This document shows, piece after piece, positions 7,744 to 16,867 of a DNA stretch of 64,000 nucleotides. A program made the position numbers and the translations under genes. The notes under the pieces were generated by a model. The model had not been told where the DNA came from. It saw nothing but the letters and a program-made list of their open reading frames with translations, and made no database searches. How positions within the stretch are numbered: the first letter of the stretch is position 1; each line of letters opens with the position of its first letter. The stretch is taken from positions 1-64,000 of the forward strand of contig JAQXZD010000099.1 of NCBI GenBank assembly GCA_029227035.1. Direction: 5' to 3'. Source of the DNA: Lachnospiraceae bacterium (GTDB taxonomy: Bacteria > Bacillota > Clostridia > Lachnospirales > Lachnospiraceae).

Positions 7744-10371
7744 ATGAGAAATATCTTATTTTCAGGAAATGAGAGAGTGTTTGACGGAATACTGAGCTGC
7801 ATGTTGTCCATCTTAAAGAGGACAGAGACAACGGAGCCGTTCCGTTTTTATATTTACACCATGGACATGACAAGAATCAAGCCGGAGTACACACCGATTA
7901 CGAGGGAAGCGGCGGAGTTCCTGCAGCATACGGCAAAAGGGTACAATCCGGAGAATGAAGTTACGGTTTTGGATGTGACGGATACCTATGAGCGGGAATT
8001 TGCATACTGTCCCAACGAGGATGCCTACTGTTCCCCGTACACGCTTTTAAGGCTTTTTGCGGATATCATACCGGGGATGCCGGACAAACTTTTGTATCTG
8101 GATGTGGATATCCTGTTTCAGAGGGATATCTGCCTGTTGTATGATACGGACGTGTCGGCCGTGGAGTATGCGGCGGCAAGGGATCATTACGGAAAGTATC
8201 TGCTGAATCCGAATTATATCAATGCCGGTGTGCTTTTGCTGAATATGAAAGAAATCAGAAACAGCGGACTTTTTGTGAAAGCAAGAAAGCTGATTCAGAC
8301 AAAAAAGCTGGTGTTTGCGGATCAGAGCGCAATCATACGGAGTACCACCGGAAAGCGGATGCTTCCGCAACGGTTCAACGACCAGAAGTTTTTGCACAGG
8401 TGGACGGTAGTGCGCCATTTTTCCAAGAGGTTGTTTTACCTGCCGTATCCGCATACGGCAAATATCAAGCAGTGGGATGTCAGCAGTGTGCACAGGGTTT
8501 TTCACTATTATGCCTTTGATGATATTTTGTATGATTATATTTATTTGAAGAAACAATATGAAAGGATGCAGGAGGAGAAGATGAATAAGAGAATTCCAAT
8601 TTTTTATGCGTGTGATGATAATTTTGTAAAATATACGGCGGTGTCGCTGCGTTCCATTATGGACAATGCGTCGAAAAACAGAAAGTATACGGTACATGTG
8701 CTGAATACGAATATTTCCGACGATATGAAGCAGGTATTAAATGAGATGCAGAACGAGCAGTTTGAGGTGAGATTTGATGATGTGACGGATTATCTGCGTT
8801 CCATAAGTGACAAGCTGCCGCTTCGGGATTACTATTCAAAGACCACGTATTTTCGGCTTTTTATCGCAGAGATGTATCCGGAGTACGATAAGGCAATCTA
8901 TATTGACAGTGATACGGTTGTGACGGGAGATATCGCAGAACTGTACGATTATGAGCTGGGGGACAATTATGTGGGTGCCTGCAAGGAGCAGGTCATGATT
9001 CAGGAGGATGTGTACGGAACCTATGTGGAGCAGGTGCTGGGAATCGAGAGAGACAATTATTTCAATGCCGGTATGCTGGTCATCAACTGTGAGCAGTTTC
9101 GGAAAAATAAGGTTCTGGACAGCTTTATCGAGCTGTTGCATACCTACAATTTTGTGGTGACCCAGGATGAGGATTATCTGAACCTGATCTGCCACAATAA
9201 AGTATGTTTCCTGCCGCAGAAGTGGAACGTGGAAGTGTTTGGTACATTGCCGTGCAGGGAGGAAGAAATCTGCATGCTTCATTATATTATGGTGTCAAAG
9301 CCGTGGCATTACAGTGACTGCCGCATGAAGGAATATTTCTGGAAATATGCAGAAAAAACAGTAGTTTATGACAGTATCATGGAGGTACTTTCTTCCTATA
9401 CTAAGGAGGAAAAAGAAAGAGATGCAGCTTCCTGTGAGCGTCTTCTTAAGCTGGCACAGGAAGAGACGGCAAAGGAGAATAATTACCTGAAGCTTCTGAA
9501 GGCGGGAAAGCTGAAGGAGCGGGGACGTCTTGAGGTATTGGATAAGATTGCAAAGTTCGAGCGGGAAGGCCGCTTTGACGAGGATGTGGAGGAGGATCCG
9601 CCAACCCGCGAGTTAAAGCCGCGAGAGATTGATTATCTGCGGACAAAACTGAGCAGCCGGATTAAGACGAAGCTTACCTATAAGGTTGCGCGAAGCTTCC
9701 TGAACAACATTCTGGACAGTAAGCAGCTCATTATCAAGGATATCAAGGGAATTGAAAATATGAATGCTCTGGAGAGCGGGGCAGTCATCACCTGCAATCA
9801 TTTTAATGCCTTTGACAGCTTTGCCATCCAGATTGCCTACGAAAAATCCAACCAGTGCAAAAAGAGACGCCTGTATCGCGTGATCCGCGAGGGAAATTAT
9901 ACAAACTTCCCGGGCTTCTACGGGATGCTGATGCGAAACTGCTACACTTTCCCGTTAAGTTCCAACAAGGACACCATGAAGAAATTTATGCGTTCCATGG
10001 ACAAAGTATTACAGCATGGGGATTTTATGGTGGTTTATCCGGAGCAGAGCATGTGGTGGAATTACCGGAAGCCAAAGCCGCTTAAGAAGGGAGCCTATAC
10101 CTTCGCCGCAAAAAACAATGTGCCGGTGCTGCCTTGCTTTATCACGATGGAGGACAGCGACATCATAGGAGAGGACGGCTTTTTTGTGCAGGAGTACACG
10201 ATTCATATCGCACCGCCGATTTATCCGATGGAGGATAAGAGCCGGGCAGAGAACATTGCCTATATGAAAGACAAAAATTATGCGGTATGGAAAGAAATCT
10301 ATGAGACCACCTATGGGGAGCCGCTGGTGTATACCTGTGAGGAAATGCAGGAGAAAAAAACGATTGCTTAA
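7744..10371 (+). CDS. Fusion of two GT8 glycosyltransferases and a PlsC-like acyltransferase
   Basis: An 875-aa protein with three enzyme domains. Residues 1-275 are a GT8 glycosyltransferase with the metal-binding DxD in LLYLDVDILF. Residues 280-560 are a second GT8 domain with DSD in AIYIDSDTVV. Residues about 640-870 are a PlsC-like acyltransferase with NHFNAFD (HX4D) and YPEQSMWW. A charged, Lys/Glu-rich linker joins the last two. An internal ATG at 8581 (residue 280) is preceded by CAGGAGGAG at ideal spacing, exactly at the GT8/GT8 junction, so a shorter GT8-acyltransferase product may also be made or the ORF arose from two merged genes. With the upstream acyltransferase it suggests assembly of a glycosylated, acylated envelope lipid. 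This role is inference. Confidence 0.85.
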   Translation: MRNILFSGNERVFDGILSCMLSILKRTETTEPFRFYIYTMDMTRIKPEYTPITREAAEFLQHTAKGYNPENEVTVLDVTDTYEREFAYCPNEDAYCSPYTLLRLFADIIPGMPDKLLYLDVDILFQRDICLLYDTDVSAVEYAAARDHYGKYLLNPNYINAGVLLLNMKEIRNSGLFVKARKLIQTKKLVFADQSAIIRSTTGKRMLPQRFNDQKFLHRWTVVRHFSKRLFYLPYPHTANIKQWDVSSVHRVFHYYAFDDILYDYIYLKKQYERMQEEKMNKRIPIFYACDDNFVKYTAVSLRSIMDNASKNRKYTVHVLNTNISDDMKQVLNEMQNEQFEVRFDDVTDYLRSISDKLPLRDYYSKTTYFRLFIAEMYPEYDKAIYIDSDTVVTGDIAELYDYELGDNYVGACKEQVMIQEDVYGTYVEQVLGIERDNYFNAGMLVINCEQFRKNKVLDSFIELLHTYNFVVTQDEDYLNLICHNKVCFLPQKWNVEVFGTLPCREEEICMLHYIMVSKPWHYSDCRMKEYFWKYAEKTVVYDSIMEVLSSYTKEEKERDAASCERLLKLAQEETAKENNYLKLLKAGKLKERGRLEVLDKIAKFEREGRFDEDVEEDPPTRELKPREIDYLRTKLSSRIKTKLTYKVARSFLNNILDSKQLIIKDIKGIENMNALESGAVITCNHFNAFDSFAIQIAYEKSNQCKKRRLYRVIREGNYTNFPGFYGMLMRNCYTFPLSSNKDTMKKFMRSMDKVLQHGDFMVVYPEQSMWWNYRKPKPLKKGAYTFAAKNNVPVLPCFITMEDSDIIGEDGFFVQEYTIHIAPPIYPMEDKSRAENIAYMKDKNYAVWKEIYETTYGEPLVYTCEEMQEKKTIA

Positions 10372-10481
10372 AAATATTTAATTTCTGCTTGCCATAATGG
10401 AAAGGATATGTAATAATGTTTATATTGTATTTTTAGAAGTACAAAAAGAAAAATGGAAAGAACTAAGAAAGGAAGAAAGTT

Positions 10482-11498
10482 ATGAAAAAGAGTTTTTCAA
10501 AGAAGATGGCAAGTCTGGTTCTCGCATTTGCAGTTGCGTTTACCGCAGTATTTGCCAGTGCAACAACCGTACAGGCGGCAGAGACAGATATTCAGTATTT
10601 ATATAGTTCTGCTGATCTTGAGGCTGGATATGCACAGCAGGAGGTTCGTCATCAGTTTACACTGGATCAGGCGGGAATGGTTTATTTTGATTTATTCTCA
10701 TTAGCTCCAACAGGGGCAAAACTTGCAATCTATAACAGTGCAGGAAATCTGGTATCCGGATTTACTGATAATCCTGCAACAATTTATGCAAGTGACTGGA
10801 TAGCAGATGCCAGCTTGGGTGGATATGTTTATGGAGAAAGGTGTGATCTGAGTGCCGGAACTTATTATTATGGAGTAACATTTGATACGGATACATACTT
10901 TTTGGAGTATATTTCTACAGGAGCAGAAGAGGCAAAAATCAGTCAGGAAAGTGCTACCATTACAAAGGGATTTTCTCAGAAGTTATATGTAGAGGGCGCA
11001 AAGGTTAAGAGCTGGACTTCCAAGGATAAGAAGATTGCCACTGTCAGCAAGGATGGTAAGGTAACTGCAAAGAAGACCGGTAATACAACCGTTTATGCCA
11101 CACTGGAAGACGGAACCAAGCTTACCTGCAAGGTTAAGGTTAAGGCGAATGAGTACAAGGCTTCCAAGGGAACAACCGGGGATGTATCTTATGGCCAGAC
11201 AGTAGGTCAGATATATAACGCTAAGTATGATTCAAAGGGAAATCTTGTGGTAAAGATTAACATCATCAACAACTCTTATCACAGAATTGACAAGCTGCAG
11301 AATGTAAAGATTGTTGGTAAGGATCCAAACGGTAAGAAGTTTGTAAGTTACACTCTTAAGTCTAAGAGCGTATCTGTTTCATCAGGCTCCTGCAAGGTCA
11401 TTACCTTAACCATCAAGAAGTCTTCCCTGAAGAAGAAAAAGGTAGACCTTAGAAATTCTGAATTTTCATGCTCAGGAACATCTGTATATTATTACTAA
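10482..11498 (+). CDS. Secreted Ig-like (BIG_2) domain protein
   Basis: Exported protein of 338 aa. A Sec signal peptide covers residues 1-33 (hydrophobic SLVLAFAVAFTAVFA, cleavage after VQA). Residues about 35-145 resemble a carbohydrate- or protein-binding beta domain. Residues about 150-225 form a BIG_2 Ig-like domain (WTSKDKKIATVSKDGKVTAK). The last 100 residues are Lys-rich beta-strand sequence like cell-surface FxLYD-type modules. No sortase motif or membrane anchor is seen. The start has GAAAGGAAG upstream. Function unknown; an envelope-binding or adhesion role is plausible. Confidence 0.75.
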   Translation: MKKSFSKKMASLVLAFAVAFTAVFASATTVQAAETDIQYLYSSADLEAGYAQQEVRHQFTLDQAGMVYFDLFSLAPTGAKLAIYNSAGNLVSGFTDNPATIYASDWIADASLGGYVYGERCDLSAGTYYYGVTFDTDTYFLEYISTGAEEAKISQESATITKGFSQKLYVEGAKVKSWTSKDKKIATVSKDGKVTAKKTGNTTVYATLEDGTKLTCKVKVKANEYKASKGTTGDVSYGQTVGQIYNAKYDSKGNLVVKINIINNSYHRIDKLQNVKIVGKDPNGKKFVSYTLKSKSVSVSSGSCKVITLTIKKSSLKKKKVDLRNSEFSCSGTSVYYY

Positions 11499-11510
11499 TT
11501 TGTAAACATT

Positions 11511-11537
11511 GCAGGCACCTTCGGGTGCCTGCTTTTT
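11511..11537 (+). terminator. Intrinsic terminator after the Ig-like protein gene
   Basis: A 9-bp GC-rich stem (GCAGGCACC / GGTGCCTGC) with a TTCG tetraloop is followed by five T. Confidence 0.9.
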
Positions 11538-11539
11538 GA

Positions 11540-11568
11540 TTGTAGTTTGTCCGAGATTCTGCTATAAT
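11540..11568 (+). promoter_or_regulatory. Sigma-A-type promoter of the PAS/GGDEF/EAL gene
   Basis: TTGTAG and TATAAT are spaced 17 bases apart, directly after the preceding terminator and about 85 bp before the start codon. Confidence 0.65.
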
Positions 11569-11654
11569 GTAAAATAGATGTATACAATGAGAAAAATGTT
11601 TGTAACTGTGAAAGTACCGGGCAGTTACAGGTTTTTACGAAAGAAGGATTAGGA

Positions 11655-13319
11655 ATGGACAAAAGACAGTTCACGTTTGAGGAAATCAAGGAAGCAATTG
11701 AGAATTTTTCCCCATGCATGAATGATTATCTGTATGTGTTCGATATCCCGAATGACAGATATTATATTTCCGAGAGGGCGGTGGAACGGTTTAACATGCC
11801 GTGCTGCCAGTTTACGGATGTGGCAAATACGCACAGGAAGTTTGTGCATCCGGATGACGTTGATATGCTGTTTGAGGATTTGCAGCAGGTCATCTCCGGA
11901 GAGAAGGATGAGCATGATATCATATACCGCTGGATGGGGCGGGATGGGCATTCTATCTGGATTAACTGCAGGGGACGCAGTATTCGTGGAGAGGATCATA
12001 CCCCGCAGTTTCTGATTGGCTGTATCAATGAAGTCGGAATCCGGCCGATTGCGGACAATGTAAGCGGACTTTTGGAGAGTGTGGTTCTCAAAGCGTCTGT
12101 GGCAAATCTGCATGAGAACAGTCCGAAGGGATTTATCATGCGTCTGGGGATTGACGATTTTAAGGATATCAATGAGAAAATCGGAATCAGCTATGGTGAT
12201 TATGTCTTAAGGGGTGTTGCCGACCGGATTGTCAGCCTGCTTACGCCGAAGCAGAAGGTGTATCGCGTCGTGGCGGATGAGTTCATGGTGGTGGATTATC
12301 AGGATGGCGGCATTGAGGAGGCAGAGCGGATTTACCGTGCGCTTCAGCTGGCCGTGGATGAATTCATTCAGGAAGAGAATTACCGTGCGGTCTATGCACT
12401 GTCGGCGGGAATTATCTCCGGGGAAGATATTGCGGACATGGATTACAGCGAGATTATGAAGATATCCCAGTTTGCCTTAAGCAGGGCAAAGAAGCTTGGC
12501 AAGAATCAGAGCTACCGTTTTCAGGCGGAGGATTATCAGAAGTTTTTGAGAAAGCGGGAGATTCTTGTGGAGATGCGAAAGTCCATCGAGCGGAATTTTG
12601 AAGGCTTTGAGCTTCATTTTCAGCCGATTGTGACCGCAGAGAAAGAAGAGCTTTATGCGGCAGAAAGTCTTTTGCGCTATGTTACGTCGGAGGGAGAGCG
12701 GCTTTCGCCTCTGGAATTCATTCCCATCCTGGAGGAGAGCGGCCTCATTATTCCGGTTGGAAAATGGGTGCTGGAACACGCGCTTAAGATGTGTACCGAA
12801 TGCAGAAAGAGATACCCGGATTTTAAAATCAGCGTGAATCTGTCCTATGTGCAGATCTTAAAGAGTGATGTGCTGGAGGATATTGTACGGATTGTGGAAG
12901 AGAGCGGGGTTGCACCGGCGAATCTGATTATCGAGATGACGGAGAGCGGCTACGTGGAGCGAAATGCTTCTGTGCGTACCGTATGGAAACGGCTTCGGGA
13001 GTACGGAGTCTGGACGGCGATTGATGATTTCGGAACCGGATACTCCAACTTTTTGTCCATCAGTACCATGATGCCGAATGTGGTAAAACTGGACCGGGAA
13101 TTTACGGTAAAAGCCATGGAAAATGCTTATGAGTACCAGCTTATGCGCCATATTATCCAGCTTGTACACAGTGTGAACTTAAGAATTTGTGTGGAAGGTG
13201 TGGAGACACAGGAGGAATTGGAAAGGGTGCGAAAACTTGGGGCGGACTGTATTCAGGGCTACTATTTCAGCAAGCCTTGCCCGCCGCAGGAGTTTTTGGA
13301 ACGGTTTATAGAGCAGTAA
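11655..13319 (+). CDS. PAS-GGDEF-EAL protein, probable c-di-GMP phosphodiesterase
   Basis: Cytoplasmic signalling protein of 554 aa. A PAS-like domain fills residues about 15-135 (VFDIPNDRYYISERAVERF). The GGDEF domain (about 140-290) is degenerate, its signature reading VVADEF instead of GGDEF, so cyclase activity is unlikely and a GTP-sensing role is possible. The EAL domain (about 305-550) keeps its landmarks: ESLLRY in place of EALLR, IIEMTES, DDFGTGYSN, KLDREF and EGVETQEE, and looks catalytically competent. It is expected to degrade cyclic di-GMP and to oppose the LacI-like/GGDEF protein upstream. It meets the tetR gene tail to tail with a 14-bp overlap. Confidence 0.88.
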   Translation: MDKRQFTFEEIKEAIENFSPCMNDYLYVFDIPNDRYYISERAVERFNMPCCQFTDVANTHRKFVHPDDVDMLFEDLQQVISGEKDEHDIIYRWMGRDGHSIWINCRGRSIRGEDHTPQFLIGCINEVGIRPIADNVSGLLESVVLKASVANLHENSPKGFIMRLGIDDFKDINEKIGISYGDYVLRGVADRIVSLLTPKQKVYRVVADEFMVVDYQDGGIEEAERIYRALQLAVDEFIQEENYRAVYALSAGIISGEDIADMDYSEIMKISQFALSRAKKLGKNQSYRFQAEDYQKFLRKREILVEMRKSIERNFEGFELHFQPIVTAEKEELYAAESLLRYVTSEGERLSPLEFIPILEESGLIIPVGKWVLEHALKMCTECRKRYPDFKISVNLSYVQILKSDVLEDIVRIVEESGVAPANLIIEMTESGYVERNASVRTVWKRLREYGVWTAIDDFGTGYSNFLSISTMMPNVVKLDREFTVKAMENAYEYQLMRHIIQLVHSVNLRICVEGVETQEELERVRKLGADCIQGYYFSKPCPPQEFLERFIEQ

Positions 13320-13920
13320 GAAAATTCAGGGAACCCTGCGGATTGCCGGTGCCCTTTTCCAGAAGGGAGACCAGTCCGCGGAGAGTCTGCTCGATTTCTT
13401 CATGAGTGCCCGGGGAGATGGTATTGTCCAGCTTGACCGTCAGGATAATCAGAACAATTTCAGCAAGGGCAGACGGGGAGTCAAAGGTAATCTCTCCGTT
13501 GTCAATTCCCTGGTTGATGATTTCGGTGAGTACCGGTTTCATTTCACATACCAGATGGGACATATATTTATGATGAACGTAGGCCTCTTCCTGCACACTG
13601 TTGCCGGAAGAGGCTGTTTTGTTATTCAACAGCGCGGAGGAAGAATTGCGGCATGCCTGAAAAATCATTGCCATGCGGGTAAACGGCGAGATATCCGTCT
13701 GCTGTGCCAGATTCTTGGCAGTTTCAATGGGCTTCTCATAGTTGCGCGTCACCAGAGCTTCCAGCATTTCATCCTTTGAGGAAAAATAGTAATAGATACT
13801 TCCTTTGCCGATACCGGCAGCCTTTGCAATGTCACTGACAGAAATATTCTTCATTTCATTTGCTTCCAGCAATCCCTGCAGTGCGTCTAAGATCATATTG
13901 TATTTATCGGATGCTGCCAT
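13306..13920 (-). CDS. TetR-family transcriptional regulator
   Basis: A 204-aa regulator with the TetR N-terminal DNA-binding domain (SDIAKAAGIGKGSIYYYFSS, residues about 24-45) and a variable ligand-binding C-terminal part. Start supported by GGGAGG upstream of the ATG. It is transcribed away from the condensation/ligase operon, and two palindromes in the shared intergenic region are likely its operators. The inducer is probably a lipid or acyl compound made or sensed by the operon; this is inference. Confidence 0.9.
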   Translation of the reverse strand: MAASDKYNMILDALQGLLEANEMKNISVSDIAKAAGIGKGSIYYYFSSKDEMLEALVTRNYEKPIETAKNLAQQTDISPFTRMAMIFQACRNSSSALLNNKTASSGNSVQEEAYVHHKYMSHLVCEMKPVLTEIINQGIDNGEITFDSPSALAEIVLIILTVKLDNTISPGTHEEIEQTLRGLVSLLEKGTGNPQGSLNFLTAL

Positions 13921-14068
13921 TTCTCTGTTTCCTCCCTTTATGGCTCCCGTTACATACCGGGAGCGGTTCCATATTGCAACAAGTATAACACAGATAAAAA
14001 GAGCAGTTCAATAAAAATAATTCACAGATAATCTTATTTTTCCAGTTTAATTATGGCAAAATGTATAA

Positions 14069-14097
14069 TTGACCGACGGTCGATAGTGTGCTATTTT
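14069..14097 (+). promoter_or_regulatory. Promoter of the SCP2/condensation/ligase operon
   Basis: TTGACC and TATTTT are spaced 17 bases apart. The -35 box overlaps the first TetR-type palindrome, which fits repression by occlusion. Confidence 0.55.
14071..14081. promoter_or_regulatory. Putative TetR operator 1
   Basis: GACCGACGGTC is a perfect 11-bp palindrome of the type bound by TetR-family proteins, between the divergent tetR gene and the operon. Confidence 0.6.
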
Positions 14098-14112
14098 AGT
14101 TATAAACAAAGC

Positions 14113-14125
14113 CGACCAATGGTCG
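14113..14125. promoter_or_regulatory. Putative TetR operator 2
   Basis: CGACCAATGGTCG has 5-bp arms matching operator 1; its centre is 43 bp (about four helical turns) downstream of operator 1. Confidence 0.6.
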
Positions 14126-14151
14126 AAACCTAAAACGAGAGGAGAAAGATT

Positions 14152-14505
14152 ATGACATATGCGGATTTTTTTGCAGATATCAGAGGAAGATTTTTGGAGG
14201 CGGATGTAAGTGATATTACGGAGCATCTGGCTTACCAGTTTAACATTACGGGAGAGGCTTCCGGAATTTTTTATGTGGAGGTTAAGGACGGGGTACTCCA
14301 TGTGGAGCCGTATGAGTATTATGACAGGGACGCCATGTTTACGGCAGACGCGGATACCCTGATGAAAATTGCGGAGGGAAAGACAGATCCAATGAAGGCG
14401 CTGGCTTTGCAGAAACTCAAATTTGAGGGAAATGTGGAGAAGGCACTGCGGTTAAACGATTTGATTAAAAGCAAGACAAAAGCCAAAGGAAAGGAGAACG
14501 AATGA
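14152..14505 (+). CDS. SCP2 sterol-carrier domain protein
   Basis: A small (117 aa) cytoplasmic protein resembling the SCP2 lipid-binding fold (residues about 20-105; FNITGEASGIFYVEVKDG, then a helix with TDPMKALALQKLKFEG). Such proteins bind fatty acyl chains or other hydrophobic ligands. It opens the TetR-controlled operon and overlaps the hydrolase gene by 4 bases, so it may shuttle or sense the lipid intermediate of the pathway. Confidence 0.8.
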   Translation: MTYADFFADIRGRFLEADVSDITEHLAYQFNITGEASGIFYVEVKDGVLHVEPYEYYDRDAMFTADADTLMKIAEGKTDPMKALALQKLKFEGNVEKALRLNDLIKSKTKAKGKENE

Positions 14506-15455
14506 GAAACGGATGGATTATTGCCGGCGCGGCAGTCGGAGCTCTGGCGCTGCTGGAGGCCGGTATTTCTGCATATTTTTACAGAAGAACCATGATCAGA
14601 AGCAATGCAAAGCGCGAGCGGACGATTAAGATGGCGGGAACCGACTGGAACCAGTACATGCCATTGATTCAGGAGCGAAAAGAAAAGCTTCTGGCGCAGC
14701 CTCTGGAAGATGTGTTTCTCACGTCGGAGGATGGCTTAAAGCTTCACGGAACCTGGGTGAAAAATACGGACGGAAAAGAGACGACTAAGGTGGTAATCTG
14801 TTTCCACGGTTATACCAGCGAGGGACTGAGTGATTATATCGGACATTCCGATTATTATTTAAGAAACGGTTATGCGATGCTCCTTCCGGATGCCCGCGCA
14901 CATGGGCAGAGCGAAGGACATTATATCGGATTCGGTTGTAAGGACCGCTACGATGCAAGAAAGTGGATTGACTGGGTAATCAATCGGTGCGGATCAGACG
15001 TGCAGATTCTGTTGCACGGAACTTCCATGGGAGGTGCAACCGTGCTGATGACGGGCGGGCTGGAACTTCCGCCGCAAATCAAAGGCATTGTATCGGATTG
15101 TGCATTTACTTCCCCGAAGTATGTGTTTACCCATGTGCTTCATTCCATGTACCATATGCCGGCATTTCCGATTATTCAGATTGCCGATGCCGTCAATAAG
15201 AAAAAAGCGGGATACGGTCTGGATGAGTGCAATGCGGCAAGGGAAGCGGCAAAGATTAAGGTGCCGGTTCTGTTTATTCACGGAAGTGAGGATACCTTTG
15301 TACCTTGCAGTATGTGTGATGAAATCTATGACAGTTGCAGCGCGCCTAAGACGAAAGTGATTGTGGAAGGCGCCCATCATGCGGAAAGTTATTATAAGGA
15401 TACAGGGACTTATGAGAAAGCACTGGATTCCTTTACGGGAGGGATTATAAAATGA
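14502..15455 (+). CDS. Alpha/beta hydrolase with N-terminal membrane anchor
   Basis: Serine hydrolase of 317 aa. Residues 4-24 form a membrane segment (WIIAGAAVGALALLEAGISA). The nucleophile elbow is HGTSMGGAT (about residue 171), the acid is in GSEDTFVP, and the histidine is in GAHHAES near the C-terminus, so the triad is complete. The oxyanion region is CFHGYTSEG. It overlaps its neighbours by 4 bases on both sides. Within a condensation/carrier/ligase operon it could act as an editing or releasing thioesterase, or transfer acyl groups to the cell surface; neither is shown. Confidence 0.85.
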   Translation: MRNGWIIAGAAVGALALLEAGISAYFYRRTMIRSNAKRERTIKMAGTDWNQYMPLIQERKEKLLAQPLEDVFLTSEDGLKLHGTWVKNTDGKETTKVVICFHGYTSEGLSDYIGHSDYYLRNGYAMLLPDARAHGQSEGHYIGFGCKDRYDARKWIDWVINRCGSDVQILLHGTSMGGATVLMTGGLELPPQIKGIVSDCAFTSPKYVFTHVLHSMYHMPAFPIIQIADAVNKKKAGYGLDECNAAREAAKIKVPVLFIHGSEDTFVPCSMCDEIYDSCSAPKTKVIVEGAHHAESYYKDTGTYEKALDSFTGGIIK

Positions 15456-16855
15456 TGAAAACAAGAAAAGGATATCAGGTATATCCGCTTACGGATGCAC
15501 AGAAATTTCACCTTTTTTATCAGAACTTCTGTCCAAAGAAAGAGGTGCTGAATATCGGAACCAGTCTGACCATCGGAACGGAGCTGGACTGGGACGTATT
15601 AAAGAAGTCGATTTACAAGGCATATGAGCGCTGCGAATCCATGCGTCTGCGTTTTGCGGCAGACAAGGAGGGCAACTGGTATCAGTATGTGGTTGACAAG
15701 GAAGAGCGGGACATTGAGTTTGTGGACTTTTCCGGAAAGACCATGGAGGAAGCGGAGGAGATTATGCGCAAATGGACGCGCAAGCCTTTTAAGCGCGCGG
15801 ACTCCCCGATGAACCGTCTGGTTATGATTAAGACGCCGGACGGATACAATGGTCTGTATCTTCTGGTGGACCACATGACCATGGATGCCCAGTCGTTAAT
15901 CTGCTTTTTGAAGGATATCATTGAAATCTATTGCAGCACCCTGTATGAGGGCGTGGAGTATCCGAAGGAGATGGCGTCTTACATAGAGCAGTTGCAAAAA
16001 GATCTTGCCTATGAAGCCGGCAGCAAGGCAAAAGAGCGGGATGCGGAATTTTTCCGGCAGATGATTGAAAGCTCCGAACCGATCTACAACGGTATTCTGG
16101 GCTCGCAGAAGCTGGAGCGGGAGCGCAAAGAAAGCGGCAATCCGAAGCTTCGGGCAGCGGTGAATGTATCGGATTCCGTGGACTCCGAGCTGGACATCTT
16201 CCATCTGGAGGCAGAACCGACGGAACGTCTCTTGAAATTCTGCGAGGAGTATCATGTATCCCTTGCCTGTCTTTTGATTATGGGACTCCGGACTTATTTC
16301 CAGAAGATGAACGGCAATGATGATGTGTCCATCAACACGGCGATTGCAAGACGTGCCACGTTAAAAGAAAAGCGTTCCGGCGGTACGAGAATTCATTCGT
16401 TCCCGTTTAGAACCATTATCGGCAAGGATAAGTCTTTTCTGGAGGGAATCTACGATATCCGTGACCTGCAGAATTCTTATTTCCGTCATGCAAATTACAA
16501 TCCGGTGGATTATTTTGCACAGAGAGGAAAAGTCTATCCGAATGAAAACGGCAGAACCTATGAGCCGATGTCTCTGACTTATCAGCCGCTGACCATGCGT
16601 GACAAGAGTCTGGATAAACTGGGAGATATCAGGTACAAGACAAAGTGGTATCCAAACGGCGCCACAACGCAGGCAATGTATCTGACCGTGATGCACAGAC
16701 CGGAGGACAACGGACTGGATTTCAGCTTTGAGCATCAGGTGAAGGCAGTATCCAGGGATGAGCTGGAATATCTGTATTATTACCTGTGCAAGATTATGTT
16801 CAAGGGAGTGGAAAACCCGAATCTTCCAATCGGAGATATCATTCAATTAGTCTAG
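15452..16855 (+). CDS. Stand-alone condensation-domain protein (NRPS C-domain fold)
   Basis: A 467-aa protein with the two-lobed CAT-like fold of NRPS condensation domains. The N-terminal segment PLTDAQKFHLFYQ matches the C1 region, and the active-site motif is VDHMTMD (HxxxD, a variant of HHxxxDG) near residue 140. Stand-alone members join two acyl or aminoacyl groups as amides or esters, with at least one delivered on a carrier protein. The next gene encodes a carrier protein and the one after it a carboxylate-activating ligase, which completes a minimal chemistry set. Substrates unknown. Confidence 0.82.
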   Translation: MMKTRKGYQVYPLTDAQKFHLFYQNFCPKKEVLNIGTSLTIGTELDWDVLKKSIYKAYERCESMRLRFAADKEGNWYQYVVDKEERDIEFVDFSGKTMEEAEEIMRKWTRKPFKRADSPMNRLVMIKTPDGYNGLYLLVDHMTMDAQSLICFLKDIIEIYCSTLYEGVEYPKEMASYIEQLQKDLAYEAGSKAKERDAEFFRQMIESSEPIYNGILGSQKLERERKESGNPKLRAAVNVSDSVDSELDIFHLEAEPTERLLKFCEEYHVSLACLLIMGLRTYFQKMNGNDDVSINTAIARRATLKEKRSGGTRIHSFPFRTIIGKDKSFLEGIYDIRDLQNSYFRHANYNPVDYFAQRGKVYPNENGRTYEPMSLTYQPLTMRDKSLDKLGDIRYKTKWYPNGATTQAMYLTVMHRPEDNGLDFSFEHQVKAVSRDELEYLYYYLCKIMFKGVENPNLPIGDIIQLV

Positions 16856-16867
16856 GAGGAAAAGAGG

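Noticed and set aside
8047-9282. Long antisense ORFs opposite the GT8 gene and similar shadows elsewhere
   Set aside because: They lack ribosome sites and recognisable domains and lie opposite well-supported genes.
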